Shown here piece after piece: positions 16,111 to 25,292 of a stretch of 64,000 nt of DNA; within the stretch, counting starts at the first letter, position 1, and each line of letters starts with the position of its first letter. A model generated the notes under the pieces. The model was not told where the DNA came from. It worked only from the letters and a program-made list of their open reading frames with translations, and did not search any database. This DNA comes from JASGDN01 sp049841275 (GTDB lineage: Bacteria; Chloroflexota; Chloroflexia; Thermomicrobiales; UBA6265): contig JASGDN010000072.1 in NCBI GenBank assembly GCA_049841275.1, forward strand, positions 44,178-108,177, written 5' to 3'. Made by a program: the position numbers and the translations under genes.

Positions 16111-17211
16111 GTGCTCGACCAGCGTGCATTGAACCGCGCGACGCTCGCCCGCCAGCACCTGATCGCCCGCACGACGATGCCCGTCCCAGAGATGATCGCC
16201 CACCTCGGTGGCCTGCAAGCCCAGGCTCCGCTGGCGCCCTATTACGGACTCTGGTCCCGGCTCGATCCGTTCTCCCCCGACGATCTTTCCGCCGGCATTC
16301 TCGACCGCTCGCTGGTGCGGATCGTCACCATGCGCGGCACCATCCATCTGCATACAGCCGACGATGCCCTGACGATGCGCGCCCTCACCCAGGACAGCAC
16401 CGCCCGCAAGCTCGGGGGAGCGGCAGACTACCGCACGCTGATGGAGACGATCGACCTTGCGGATCTGCTGGCCTTCGCCCGCACCGAGCTGCAGCGCGAA
16501 CCACGGTCGATGGCCGTGTTGCGCAAGGACCTGGCACGGCGCTGGCCGGACGCCAATCCCCACATCATGACGCGAGCGATCAACTACATCCTGCCGCTGG
16601 TGCAGGTACCGCCACGCGGGTTGTGGGGACAGTCCGGATCACCCGTGTTGACCACGCTGGAGGCCTGGACCGGCCGCGAGATACCGTCCACACCGGGTCT
16701 CGACGGCGTCATCCTTCGCTACCTCGCCGCCTTCGGCCCGGCCAGCGTGCAGGATGCCCAGGCGTGGAGCGGCCTGACGCGGCTCGACGCCGTATTCGAC
16801 CGGCTTCGCGACCGGCTTGTGACCTTCCGGAACGCGGATGGACGCGAACTCTTCGACCTGCCGAACGCACCGCGTCCCGACGAGGATGCGCCCGTTCCAG
16901 TCCGTATCCTCGCCCCGTTCGACAACGTCCTGATCGGCTACAAGGATCGCCAGCGCATCATGCCGCCGGGTCGCAAGCACCTGATCTTCACGCAAAACGG
17001 ACTCGTGCGCCCGACCGTCCTAGTCGATGGCTTCGCGGCGGGTATCGCCTCCATCACCCGGCAGAAAGACGCGGCAATCCTGATCGTCGACCTCTTCCAC
17101 GACGTATCGCCCGGAGCACGGGAAGAGATCGAGGCCGAGGGTTTGCGCCTCCTCGCCTTCGCCGAACCGACCGCAACGACCACCCTTGTCGATTTCGGCA
17201 TGCACACGTGA
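16111..17211 (+). CDS. winged-helix DNA glycosylase-like protein (HTH_42/AlkZ-like)
   Basis: A 366-aa protein of the HTH_42 family, commonly annotated as a winged-helix DNA-binding protein. Near residue 36 it has GLQAQAPLAPYYGLWSRL. The Gln-x-Gln there matches the catalytic motif of Streptomyces AlkZ, a glycosylase that unhooks interstrand cross-links. MRGTIHLHTADDAL near 72 and APFDNVLIGYKDR near 272 are other family landmarks. GTG start with GGAGG 6 nt upstream. A WYL regulator follows 83 nt on; WYL proteins often control DNA-damage genes. Glycosylase activity is inference. Confidence 0.75.
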   Translation: MLDQRALNRATLARQHLIARTTMPVPEMIAHLGGLQAQAPLAPYYGLWSRLDPFSPDDLSAGILDRSLVRIVTMRGTIHLHTADDALTMRALTQDSTARKLGGAADYRTLMETIDLADLLAFARTELQREPRSMAVLRKDLARRWPDANPHIMTRAINYILPLVQVPPRGLWGQSGSPVLTTLEAWTGREIPSTPGLDGVILRYLAAFGPASVQDAQAWSGLTRLDAVFDRLRDRLVTFRNADGRELFDLPNAPRPDEDAPVPVRILAPFDNVLIGYKDRQRIMPPGRKHLIFTQNGLVRPTVLVDGFAAGIASITRQKDAAILIVDLFHDVSPGAREEIEAEGLRLLAFAEPTATTTLVDFGMHT

Positions 17212-17294
17212 CAAGGGGCGATCGAAAGAAGGTCTACACTCCTTCCCTCGATCGCCCCCGATCAGTCGCGGAGTCCAGCAAGGAGATCCTCCCG

Positions 17295-18263
17295 GTGCTC
17301 GAAACCTCAGCTCGCCTCCTACGTCTCCTCGCATTGCTCCAGGCCCACCGCGAATGGCCGGGGCCGGAACTCGCACGACGGCTGGAAGTCAGCGAACGCA
17401 CCATTCGCAAGGACATCGACCGGCTGCGCCAGCTCGGGTATCCCGTCGAGGCCACACGCGGGATGGCCGGCGGCTATCGTCTCGGTCCCGGCGCAACGAT
17501 GCCGCCACTCCTGCTGGAGGACGACGAGGCAGTTGCCATCGCCGTCAGCCTTGGGCGCGCGGCAACCGGCGGCATCGCCGGTATGGACGACGCCGCCACC
17601 CGGGCGTTGGTCAAACTCGAAGGCGTCCTGCCGACCCGGCTGCGCCGTCGCGTGGCGGCCCTTCGCGTGTTCGCGCAGACGATCAGTCCGTATGAACCCA
17701 CGAACGACGCCAATGCCGAGACGCTGGCCTCGCTCACGAATGCCTGCCGCGACCGCGAGGCCATGCGCATCACCTACACGCGGCGCGACGGAGTAGCCAG
17801 CCGCCGGATCGTCGAACCCTATCGCGTGGTGAACTGGGGGTACCGCTGGTACCTCATCGCCTTCGACCGCGAGCGCGACGACTGGCGCACCTTCCGGCTG
17901 GACCGCATCAACCGGCTCGATCCTACTGGCCTCCTCTTCACGCCTCGGCCACTGCCGGACGAGGACCTCTCCGCCTATATCGCGCAGAATATCTCCCGCG
18001 CGTCATGGCAGTTCCGCGCGCGGCTCATCCTGCACGCACCGGCCGAGGAGGTGATTCCCAAGATCCATCCCTCCATCGGCACCATCGAGCCGATCGACGA
18101 CACCGCCTGTCACCTCACCTGCGGATCGGATAGCCCGGAATCGATGGCCGTCTGGATCGGCTTCCTCGATGTCCCCTTCACGGTCGACGGCAGCCCCGAA
18201 CTGACCACTGCGATGCAAGCCGTCATCGCCCGCTACCAGACCGCAGTCGCGACGAGCACATGA
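17295..18263 (+). CDS. WYL-domain transcriptional regulator (DeoR-type HTH)
   Basis: A 322-aa regulator. The N-terminal winged helix reads RLLRLLALLQAHREWPG, then LARRLEVSERTIRKDIDRL (recognition helix) and a wing with GMAGGYRLG. The WYL domain follows, with VEPYRVVNWGYRWYLIAFD near residue 180 and a C-terminal WCX extension ending near 322. WYL domains sense nucleic acid ends or nucleotides, and many such proteins respond to DNA damage. GTG start with AAGGAG 10 nt upstream. It probably shares a transcript with the AlkZ-like gene. Confidence 0.85.
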   Translation: MLETSARLLRLLALLQAHREWPGPELARRLEVSERTIRKDIDRLRQLGYPVEATRGMAGGYRLGPGATMPPLLLEDDEAVAIAVSLGRAATGGIAGMDDAATRALVKLEGVLPTRLRRRVAALRVFAQTISPYEPTNDANAETLASLTNACRDREAMRITYTRRDGVASRRIVEPYRVVNWGYRWYLIAFDRERDDWRTFRLDRINRLDPTGLLFTPRPLPDEDLSAYIAQNISRASWQFRARLILHAPAEEVIPKIHPSIGTIEPIDDTACHLTCGSDSPESMAVWIGFLDVPFTVDGSPELTTAMQAVIARYQTAVATST

Positions 18264-18344
18264 GCCAGCGTCGGCCGCTCGCGCTCGATGGACAGACCGT
18301 TTCGGATATCGACGGCATCGCGCTCGCACCAGGAGAATCCCGGC

Positions 18345-18746
18345 ATGCCCCTCTCCCCCGCCGCCATCGCCTTTCGCGGTCTCCACACAGCCATTGCGAT
18401 TGCCGAGATGACCTGCCTCGGCTACGTCTGGTATTGCGCGATCACCCGGCGCCGGGACCGCGCACTCGGGGTCGCCATCGCGGCGCTGAGCGCGGAAGGC
18501 GTCGGTCTCGTGACCGGGAAGGGGAACTGCCCGCTCGGACCGCTTCAACAACGGATCGGCGATCCAGTGCCCCTCTTCGAGCTCGTGCTCCCGCAGCGTG
18601 CCGCGAAGGCCGCCGTGCCAGTGCTTACGGCCGTCGCCGCGCTCGGCGTGGTGTTGGCACTGGTCCGTCCGCCACACCAGGAGCCATTGCCCGTCAAGAC
18701 CAGTCCGCAAGCCGGGCGTGCATGCGTTCGAGATGTTCGCGGCTGA
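18345..18746 (+). CDS. small membrane protein of unknown function
   Basis: A 133-aa protein with three likely membrane segments, around residues 5-30, 40-60 and 90-112. The loop GKGNCPLGPLQQRIGDPVPLFELV between the second and third is the most striking conserved-looking stretch. Start ATG has AGGAGAA 8 nt upstream. The last ~18 codons read antisense through a decayed regulator gene, so the C-terminus may be an extension gained after a stop was lost. It lies 82 nt past the WYL gene. I do not assign a function. Confidence 0.6.
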   Translation: MPLSPAAIAFRGLHTAIAIAEMTCLGYVWYCAITRRRDRALGVAIAALSAEGVGLVTGKGNCPLGPLQQRIGDPVPLFELVLPQRAAKAAVPVLTAVAALGVVLALVRPPHQEPLPVKTSPQAGRACVRDVRG

Positions 18747-18852
18747 CCGCTGCCGCCCGCTCTCCGTCCTGGTACCAGATCGCATCGTAGATGGCCCGGT
18801 GCATCTCGCTTGCTGTCTGGGCCGGGGTCGGGGCGAGGGCGAGGATATCCAT
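18694..18852 (-). pseudogene. remnant of a GntR/FadR-type regulator (C-terminal end only)
   Basis: 52 codons with strong coding bias read like the last helices of an FCD ligand-binding domain: ASEMHRAIYDAIWYQDGE, then a helix ending HLERMHARLAD. That is the ending typical of FadR-subfamily regulators. The upstream part of the gene, including the DNA-binding domain, is absent; leuA now begins there on the opposite strand. The fragment has no SD and is probably not translated. It marks an old deletion or rearrangement between the membrane protein and leuA. Confidence 0.65.
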
Positions 18853-18867
18853 GTAGGCGAGCCGTCC

Positions 18868-20664
18868 ATGCCAACGACCACCGAATCTCCCTTCTGGAAT
18901 CGGCAACGGCCATCGCCCATGCCATATCACCGCTACCGCCCGGCCCGCGAACGCGTGCAGATCCCGGATCTTCCCGATCGCACCTGGCCGCCTCGGCAAC
19001 TCACTCACGCGCCGCTCTGGGTGCCGGTCGACCTCTGTGACGGGAACCAGGCGCTGGCCGAACCGATGGGCCCGGACCGCAAGCGTCGCATGCTCGACCT
19101 CCTCCTGCGCACCGGTTTCAAGGAGATCGAGATCGGCTACCCATCCGCCAGCCAGACCGAGTTCGACTTCTTCCGCATGCTCGTCCGGGAGGACCTGATC
19201 CCGGACGATGTCACTGTCGTTGCCTTCACCCCAGCCCGTCCCGACCTGATCGCCCGCACGTTCGCGGCGATCGAGGGCCTGCCGAACGTCGTCATCCACA
19301 TGTATACCGCGACGGCGCCGATCTGGCGCGAACGAGTGCTCCGCCACAGCCGCGAAAGCCTGCTCGACCTGATCGTGGCTGGAGGCGAGGCCATCCTCCG
19401 CGCGGCGGACGACCGGCCGGGCATCAGCTTCCAGTTCTCACCGGAGGTCTTCAACCAGACGGAGCCGGACTTCATTCTGGAGGTCTGCAACCGGATGACC
19501 GCGCTCTGGGACGCCTCGCCCGACCGGCCGGTGATCCACAACCTGCCGGCGACCGTGGAGATCGCGTCCCCCAATGTCTACGCCGACCAGATCGAATACA
19601 TGCACCGCCACCTCGACCGGCGAGAAAATGTCATCCTCTCGATCCACCCGCACAATGACCGCGGCACGGGCGTTGCCTGCGCCGAACTGGCGACGCTTGC
19701 CGGCGCGGACCGCATCGAGGGCTGCCTCTTCGGCAACGGCGAACGCACCGGTAACGTGGACCTCGTCACGCTCGCCCTCAACCTCTACGCCGAAGGGATC
19801 GACCCGCAGCTTGACCTCTCCGACATCGACGCCATCCGCGACGTGGTCACTTGGTGCAACCGCCTCGGCATCCACGAGCGCCACCCCTACGCCGGCAACC
19901 TCGTCTACACCGCCTTCTCCGGCACCCATCAGGACGCGATCCGCAAGGCGTTCGCCCATCACCGCGAACGAGCCGCCGCATTGGGTGTCGAACCGTCGCA
20001 GGCGCCATGGGACATCCCCTACCTGCCAATCGACCCCGCCGATGTCGGCCGTACCTACGAGGCGCTGATCCGCGTCAACAGCCAGTCCGGCAAGGGCGGC
20101 ATCGCCTGGGTGGTCGCGCAGGAGCTCGGCATCGACCTCCCGCGTCCGCTGCAGGTCGATTTCGCACGGGTCGTCCAGCGTGAGACGGACGCCACCGGCG
20201 AGGAACTGGCGCCGGCTCGCATCCGCCAGCTCTTCCTGGACACCTACCTGCGACCGAACGACGCCATCCAGCTCGACAGCTGGTCGCTCGCCACAACCGG
20301 ACCGGGCGGGGATCGGCTGCACGCGACCTTCACATTCGACGGCGATACGAGGGATGTCGAAGGCGTCGGGCACGGACCGGTCTCCGCGCTCACGGACACA
20401 CTCGGCGAGCTCGGGATCACGCTCGACATCGTTCACCTGACCCAGCAGTCGCTCACGCTCGGCAAGGGCAGCGACGCCATCACCCTGATCGAGGCCCGCC
20501 TCGGCGAGAACGGGGCGTCGGCCTGGGGCATCGGCATCGACTCGTCGGTGCTGCTCGCCTCGTTGCAGGCCGTTATCAGCGCCGCGAACCGCCTCCTCGC
20601 TGACCGCGCCGAAGCAGGCAGTGCGTCACTCACTGCAATTGCGCAGCCGATCCCAGACGCATAG
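18868..20664 (+). CDS. leuA: 2-isopropylmalate synthase
   Basis: A 598-aa enzyme that condenses acetyl-CoA with 2-oxoisovalerate in the first step of leucine synthesis. It is the long LeuA2 type of Actinobacteria and some Chloroflexota. The HMGL-like barrel starts with WVPVDLCDGNQAL near residue 50, has IHPHNDRGTGVACAE near 250 and GNGERTGN near 290. The C-terminal regulatory domain runs from about 460 and should bind leucine for feedback control. I start at the ATG at 18868, whose N-terminus PMPYHRYRPARERV matches the family, although the SD is weak. No leu gene neighbours are seen. Its end overlaps the convergent hydrolase by 35 nt. Confidence 0.9.
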   Translation: MPTTTESPFWNRQRPSPMPYHRYRPARERVQIPDLPDRTWPPRQLTHAPLWVPVDLCDGNQALAEPMGPDRKRRMLDLLLRTGFKEIEIGYPSASQTEFDFFRMLVREDLIPDDVTVVAFTPARPDLIARTFAAIEGLPNVVIHMYTATAPIWRERVLRHSRESLLDLIVAGGEAILRAADDRPGISFQFSPEVFNQTEPDFILEVCNRMTALWDASPDRPVIHNLPATVEIASPNVYADQIEYMHRHLDRRENVILSIHPHNDRGTGVACAELATLAGADRIEGCLFGNGERTGNVDLVTLALNLYAEGIDPQLDLSDIDAIRDVVTWCNRLGIHERHPYAGNLVYTAFSGTHQDAIRKAFAHHRERAAALGVEPSQAPWDIPYLPIDPADVGRTYEALIRVNSQSGKGGIAWVVAQELGIDLPRPLQVDFARVVQRETDATGEELAPARIRQLFLDTYLRPNDAIQLDSWSLATTGPGGDRLHATFTFDGDTRDVEGVGHGPVSALTDTLGELGITLDIVHLTQQSLTLGKGSDAITLIEARLGENGASAWGIGIDSSVLLASLQAVISAANRLLADRAEAGSASLTAIAQPIPDA

Positions 20665-21349
20665 CCTCTGCACTCAGGCGCACGATCCAGCCAGCGACAC
20701 CGGTCGGATCGTGCAGCATGTGCAGATGACCGCCCGGGATGGTCGCCGTCGGCCATCCGCGTCGGGCGGCACCGTCGCGTTCGGCACGATAGGTCTCGCA
20801 AAACGCGAGATAGGCGCCGCCAGCATGGTCCCATCCAGGCGGGACCGCGACCGCGGCCCGGAAGTAGGACAGCGGCAGCCGGGGCGCTTCCCGCTCCACC
20901 CGCTGTCGCGCCTCGACTGTGGGATAGAGCGCTTCCAGATCCTCCTCGCTCCACCATCGCGTCCACGGCGGTAACGTCCCGTCCCCATCCGCCATCCCGG
21001 CCAGAACGTGCAGGAATTCCCCCTCGGCGCCAACCACCTGGCCCGACGCCGGAGGCAGCCGGGCATCCACGAACACGGTGGTTGCCACGGATCGCACCGC
21101 GATCAGGGCCGGCACGAAGAGCCCGGCGTTGCTGTGGGGAACGAGCACGAAACACCCATTCGCTGGCACGACATCGAGCAGATGCCCGATGACATCGGCA
21201 GGAGACGATGGAACCGTTCGCATCGGCGGCACGATGAACGCGTCGTGACCGCTCGCCCGCAATGCCTCCGCGACCGGCTCCCAGACCGAGCCGCCAAGAA
21301 GCGGACTCGGCATCAGGAGGTAGGTCACCGCACCGCTGTTCCGTTCCAT
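20630..21349 (-). CDS. alpha/beta hydrolase-like protein
   Basis: A 239-aa protein with a degenerate alpha/beta hydrolase layout. It starts YLLMPSPLLGGSVWEPVAEAL, with Gly-Gly near the oxyanion position. The elbow reads VPHSNAGLFVPAL near residue 82, where Ser sits in H-S-N-A-G rather than the usual GxSxG, and a C-terminal GGHLHMLHDPTG supplies the likely His. The start is ATG 21349, with AAAGGA about 10 nt upstream. Related proteins are found in Actinobacteria and Chloroflexota without known substrates. It lies downstream of the MetE-like gene in the same direction. Confidence 0.7.
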   Translation of the reverse strand: MERNSGAVTYLLMPSPLLGGSVWEPVAEALRASGHDAFIVPPMRTVPSSPADVIGHLLDVVPANGCFVLVPHSNAGLFVPALIAVRSVATTVFVDARLPPASGQVVGAEGEFLHVLAGMADGDGTLPPWTRWWSEEDLEALYPTVEARQRVEREAPRLPLSYFRAAVAVPPGWDHAGGAYLAFCETYRAERDGAARRGWPTATIPGGHLHMLHDPTGVAGWIVRLSAEAMRLGSAAQLQ

Positions 21350-21465
21350 TGCCACACGTTCCTTTCCCGCCTCATCCATGTGCATCCATCGTACGGCAGA
21401 GCGCAACAAGGAAGGCACTCCAGACGGGCGCCTCCCTTGCCAGTCATTCGGACGGGTTGCGGCAG

Positions 21466-22710
21466 TCAGCCGGCGACGGAGGTCGGCGCGCCGGTGCCGA
21501 AGAGGCGCTCGGACGCGATCGCCGCGCCCTTGCCCAGCGCCTCCAGCTTCGCCCACGCGATCTGCGGATGGATCCGCCCGCCAAGACCGCAATCCGTCGA
21601 AGCGACTACGTTCTCCGATCCCACGAGCCGGGCGAAGTTCTCGATGCGGTCGGCGACCAGTTCCGGATGCTCCACCACGTTCGTCGCGTGGCCGACCACA
21701 CCCGGGATGATCTTCTTGCCCTCCGGCAGCTTCACGTCCTTCCAGATCTTCCACTCGTGCTCGTGGCGGGCATTCGCACCCTCGAAGCTGTAGGCACCGA
21801 CATTCGCCTGCAACACGAGATTCACGATGTGGCGGAACTCGATGTCCGTGGTGTGCGGTCCGTGCCAGCTGCCCCAACAGATATGCAGGCGAATCCGGTC
21901 CTGCGGGAGCCCACGGACCGCGAGGTTGATCGCATCGATCCGGATCTTCGTGAAGGCCAGATAGTCCTCCACACTCGGCTCTGGCTTGATCTGGTCCCAG
22001 TTCTCCGCGATGGACGGGTCGTCGATCTGCAGCGTCAGCCCGGCATCGAGGATCGCCTTGTACTCCTCGCGCATCACATCGGCCCAGGCGTAGATGAACT
22101 CCTCCTCGGTCTTGTAGTACGCGTTGCCGATCCGCGCGGCGCTGCCCGGCGAGACCGAGGTGATGAAACCGTCCTCCGTCCGGTAATCATTCTTCGCCAG
22201 TGCCGCCTTCAGGTTTGCGATGTCGCTCGCCACCTGATCCTGGCCGGTATAGGAGATCGGCCCGGTCGCCACCGGCAGCGCGAAGCCGCCACGCGCCGCG
22301 ATGTGAATGCCGCTCGTCGGGTCCGCGTAGGCCTCGGCGAATTCGGTCCAGTCCCGCCGGTCCGGGAAGCTCGTCAGGACGATGTGGCCCGGCGTCGACC
22401 GGTGGGTCGGTGGAGCGGCATCCGGATCCAGCTGCGCGAGTTCGGTGCCGCCGACACGCTGGAAGGAATACGACCACCAGGCGCCGTAGTCGACCCTGCC
22501 GGACATCGCCTTGCCGTATTCGCCGTCGTTCGGAATCGTGATGCCGACAGCCTTCTGCTTCGCGACCACATCCTCGACCGCGGTGCTGAGGATCCCGGCA
22601 AATCCTTTCAGCTCACCGCCCGCCTCCAACCGCTGCCGGTTCGCCTCGATCAGGGCATCGGGACGGGGCAGACTGCCGACGTGGGTAACGGCGATACGCG
22701 ATGTACTCAT
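21466..22710 (-). CDS. cobalamin-independent methionine synthase-like (MetE C-terminal domain) protein
   Basis: A 414-aa UROD/MetE-like barrel. It opens with VTHVGSLPRP, the substrate-loop signature of this group. The zinc ligands are in HICWGSWHGPH (His and Cys near residue 270) and STDCGLGGR (Cys near 370). It lacks the MetE N-terminal half and belongs to the group acting on small thiol or methyl donors other than methyl-folate polyglutamate; members include 5-methyltetrahydropteroyltriglutamate-type and epoxyalkane:CoM-type enzymes. SD GGAGG before ATG 22710. The exact reaction is unknown. Confidence 0.75.
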   Translation of the reverse strand: MSTSRIAVTHVGSLPRPDALIEANRQRLEAGGELKGFAGILSTAVEDVVAKQKAVGITIPNDGEYGKAMSGRVDYGAWWSYSFQRVGGTELAQLDPDAAPPTHRSTPGHIVLTSFPDRRDWTEFAEAYADPTSGIHIAARGGFALPVATGPISYTGQDQVASDIANLKAALAKNDYRTEDGFITSVSPGSAARIGNAYYKTEEEFIYAWADVMREEYKAILDAGLTLQIDDPSIAENWDQIKPEPSVEDYLAFTKIRIDAINLAVRGLPQDRIRLHICWGSWHGPHTTDIEFRHIVNLVLQANVGAYSFEGANARHEHEWKIWKDVKLPEGKKIIPGVVGHATNVVEHPELVADRIENFARLVGSENVVASTDCGLGGRIHPQIAWAKLEALGKGAAIASERLFGTGAPTSVAG

Positions 22711-22811
22711 ACGATCAACCTCCGTGAACGTGGCTACGTGCGGACCGATCGTGTCCGGAAACCATCCTAGCATCCCGGCCGTGACTCACCGCGAATGGAT
22801 GCAGCACTGAG

Positions 22812-23483
22812 TCAAGCGCTCGCACTGCCTCCGCCGCGATGCTCGCGCTCCAATCCGTCGAGGAAGAGGCGAAGCGCCAGGCGAAAATCGTCTCCCGGTG
22901 GCGTAGCGGCGAAGGCCGGGAGCAACGCTGCAATGTGCGGCACCTCGGTCGCGTGAGCGCGAATGGCCTTGGCGGGATCGGACCGGTCGTCCGCGTTCCA
23001 TCGTCCCGATCGAACGATCCCCTGGCTGTACATCAGCACGAACCCAAAAACGATCGACGTCAACGCATGAAAGATCGTCACGCGCTCGACCGGAGTGAAT
23101 CCAGCTCCCTCCAACGTCGCCATGATCGAATCGACCGGTGCAAGGGACTGGGGATCGGTAGGATCGGCGATCTCGGTCGCCAGAATCGTGACCATCGCCG
23201 GATGCGCCATGAACACCCGGTAGGCATCCTCGGCAAATTGCCCCAGGCGCATCCGCCAAGGACTATCGCTCATGGGCAGCCGGATCTCGCCGACGATCCG
23301 GTCCGCAACGGCAACGAGAATCGCCTGCCGGTTCGGGAGATGATGGTAGATGGACATTGCCTCCACCCCCAGCCGGGCGGCGAGCTTGCGCATGCTGAAG
23401 CCCTCCAGCCCCTCGGCATCGAGCAGGTCGAGCGCTTCATCGACGATCAGATTGTACGTGAGATTAGGACGTTCGCGCGGCAT
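22812..23483 (-). CDS. TetR-family repressor
   Basis: A 223-aa regulator. The DNA-binding domain is NLIVDEALDLLDAEGLEGFSMRKLAARLGVEAMSIYHHLPNRQ (recognition helix VEAMSIYHHL). The C-terminal part fits the tetracycline-repressor-like C domain, ending RLALRLFLDGLE. SD GGGGAG 4 nt before ATG. It is divergent from an MFS efflux gene, with a perfect operator-like palindrome between them, so it should repress both. The inducer is unknown but probably a drug exported by the pump. Confidence 0.9.
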   Translation of the reverse strand: MPRERPNLTYNLIVDEALDLLDAEGLEGFSMRKLAARLGVEAMSIYHHLPNRQAILVAVADRIVGEIRLPMSDSPWRMRLGQFAEDAYRVFMAHPAMVTILATEIADPTDPQSLAPVDSIMATLEGAGFTPVERVTIFHALTSIVFGFVLMYSQGIVRSGRWNADDRSDPAKAIRAHATEVPHIAALLPAFAATPPGDDFRLALRLFLDGLEREHRGGGSASA

Positions 23484-23513
23484 CGTCTCCCCTTACATCG
23501 TGTGGACGACCCC

Positions 23514-23562
23514 TTGACAACATACACCGTAAGGTTCATCATCATAACAGACTTACGGTGTA
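23514..23562. promoter_or_regulatory. TetR operator and divergent promoter region
   Basis: TACACCGTAAG (23523-23533) and CTTACGGTGTA (23552-23562) form a perfect 11-bp inverted repeat with an 18-nt spacer. TTGACA at 23514-23519 points towards the MFS gene, and TATGAT on the minus strand (23541-23546), a -10 for tetR, lies inside the spacer. Binding here would block both promoters. Confidence 0.75.
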
Positions 23563-23679
23563 AGCATCACCACGTCCGGTGGTCGCGCCCACCTGATCCA
23601 CATGGCGACGCCACCGCCCGGCAGGCCACCCCCTCTCCCAACTCCGGCAACGATCGTTCCCCTCACCAAAGGAGCGCGC

Positions 23680-25173
23680 TTGAGCGCCCACCGCGACAAA
23701 ACCCGCTACCGGTATCCAGTCATTCAGCCCCCGCCACGCAAACCGCAATCGCTGCGAGAGGCATGGATCGCCCTCGCCGGTCTCTCCGCCGTCTTCCTCT
23801 TCGAGATGCTCGACAACTCGATCCTGAATGTCGCGCTGCCCACGATCGGCCGCGACCTGCACGCATCGACCACCGCGCTGCAGTGGGTAACCGGTGCCTA
23901 CATGGTCGTGTTCGGCGGCCTGATGCTGGTATTCGGCGCGATCGCCGACCGGTTCGGCCGGCGGCGGATCATGCTCGCCGGACTGGCCCTGCTCGGCATC
24001 GCAAGCCTCGCAACCGCCTTCGTCACCAGCGCGGAACACCTGATCGCCGTCCGGGCCGTGATGGGCGTCGCAGCGGCGATGACGACTCCCGGTTCGATGG
24101 CCCTGGCCTTCCGGCTCTTCGATGGTGAGAGACTGCGCGTCCGCGCGATCACACTCATCTCGACGGTGGGTCTGATAGGAATGGCGATCGGCCCTACAGC
24201 GGGCGGCTTCGTCCTCACGATCGCTCCCTGGCAGATTCTCCTCCTGGTGAATGTACCCGTCGCCGTGCTCGCGCTCGCCGGTATCCGCTTCGGCATCGCG
24301 GCGGATGAGGTCGCCGACCTGCGTCTCGACCCGATCGACATCGCCGGCGCGGTCCTCGGCACGGCGACGATCGCCCTCGCCCTTGTCGCACCGACCCTGT
24401 TCGTGAATGAAGGCACCGGCTCGTGGGCACCCTGGTCGGCCACCGCCGCGGCGATCGTCGCGGCGGCTCTCTTCTTCCTGCGGGAACGTTCGGCCCGCTT
24501 CCCGCTTCTCGATCTGAGCCTTGTGGCTCGCCCACTCGTATCCAGCGGTCTCGCCTACAAGGCCGCCGCCGGCCTGGCGATTGCCGGTCTCGGCTACATG
24601 GTGACGCTGCAGCTGCAATTCGCCTGGGGCTGGTCGCCCGCCCAAGCGGCTATCGGAACGTTGCCACAGGCATTCGTCCTCATCGCGGGCAGTTCGCTCG
24701 TCGATCCGTTCGTGCGGCACGTCGGCCTCGATCGCGCCGCATGGCTCAGCGCCGGCGCGGTCGTGTTCGGACTCGCGGTCTTCGGTCTGCTGAGCCGATG
24801 CGGATATCTCTGGGTTGCCGTCGCCCTCGTGCTCGTCGCGGCCGGCATGCGCGTGGTCGGCGTGGTCGCGGCGAACAACGTGCTCCACGGTCTTCCGGAG
24901 AACCGGACCACCATCGGGGCGGCACTGGTCGACACCTCCAGTGAGGTCACCTCCGGTATCGGCGTTGCCCTCACCGGAACCATCCTTGCAGCGTTGTTCA
25001 CTGGCGACATCACCGCATCCGTCTGGACGGCGGACCAGGCCGCGCAGTTCGAGGAAGCGATCGAGATCGTGGGTCTCGCGCTCACGCTCGTGGCTGCCAC
25101 GCTCGTCGGATGGGCGATGATCCGGGCGCGAAACACCGAGAGCGGTCAGGTCCCGGCCCGTGAGGTCGCATAA
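23680..25173 (+). CDS. MFS drug efflux transporter (DHA2, 14 TMS)
   Basis: A 497-aa integral membrane protein with about 14 hydrophobic segments. Motif C-like and DHA2 features are present: LDNSILNVALPTIGRDL near residue 48, ADRFGRRRIML (motif A) near 90, and GPTAGGFVL near 170. Proton-driven export of hydrophobic drugs is the family role. I prefer the TTG at 23680, because AAAGGAG lies 6 nt upstream and the residues before it are Pro-rich; an in-frame ATG at 23602 has no SD. Divergent TetR and the operator between them make this a self-regulated efflux pair. Confidence 0.85.
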   Translation: MSAHRDKTRYRYPVIQPPPRKPQSLREAWIALAGLSAVFLFEMLDNSILNVALPTIGRDLHASTTALQWVTGAYMVVFGGLMLVFGAIADRFGRRRIMLAGLALLGIASLATAFVTSAEHLIAVRAVMGVAAAMTTPGSMALAFRLFDGERLRVRAITLISTVGLIGMAIGPTAGGFVLTIAPWQILLLVNVPVAVLALAGIRFGIAADEVADLRLDPIDIAGAVLGTATIALALVAPTLFVNEGTGSWAPWSATAAAIVAAALFFLRERSARFPLLDLSLVARPLVSSGLAYKAAAGLAIAGLGYMVTLQLQFAWGWSPAQAAIGTLPQAFVLIAGSSLVDPFVRHVGLDRAAWLSAGAVVFGLAVFGLLSRCGYLWVAVALVLVAAGMRVVGVVAANNVLHGLPENRTTIGAALVDTSSEVTSGIGVALTGTILAALFTGDITASVWTADQAAQFEEAIEIVGLALTLVAATLVGWAMIRARNTESGQVPAREVA

Positions 25174-25292
25174 GCCGACGCGACGACACGGAATCGCACG
25201 GTTCACGCGGCCCCCTCCGCCACGTTGCCTGCGGCGCTCCGACGTGGCAGCATGACCCGGTTCGTTCCGTCGCACCTCTGGAGGCCCCACCC

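Noticed and set aside
18720..18867. Leucine riboswitch or T-box before leuA
   Set aside because: No T-box or leader-peptide features (no run of Leu codons, no T-box core), and the region is accounted for by the regulator remnant.
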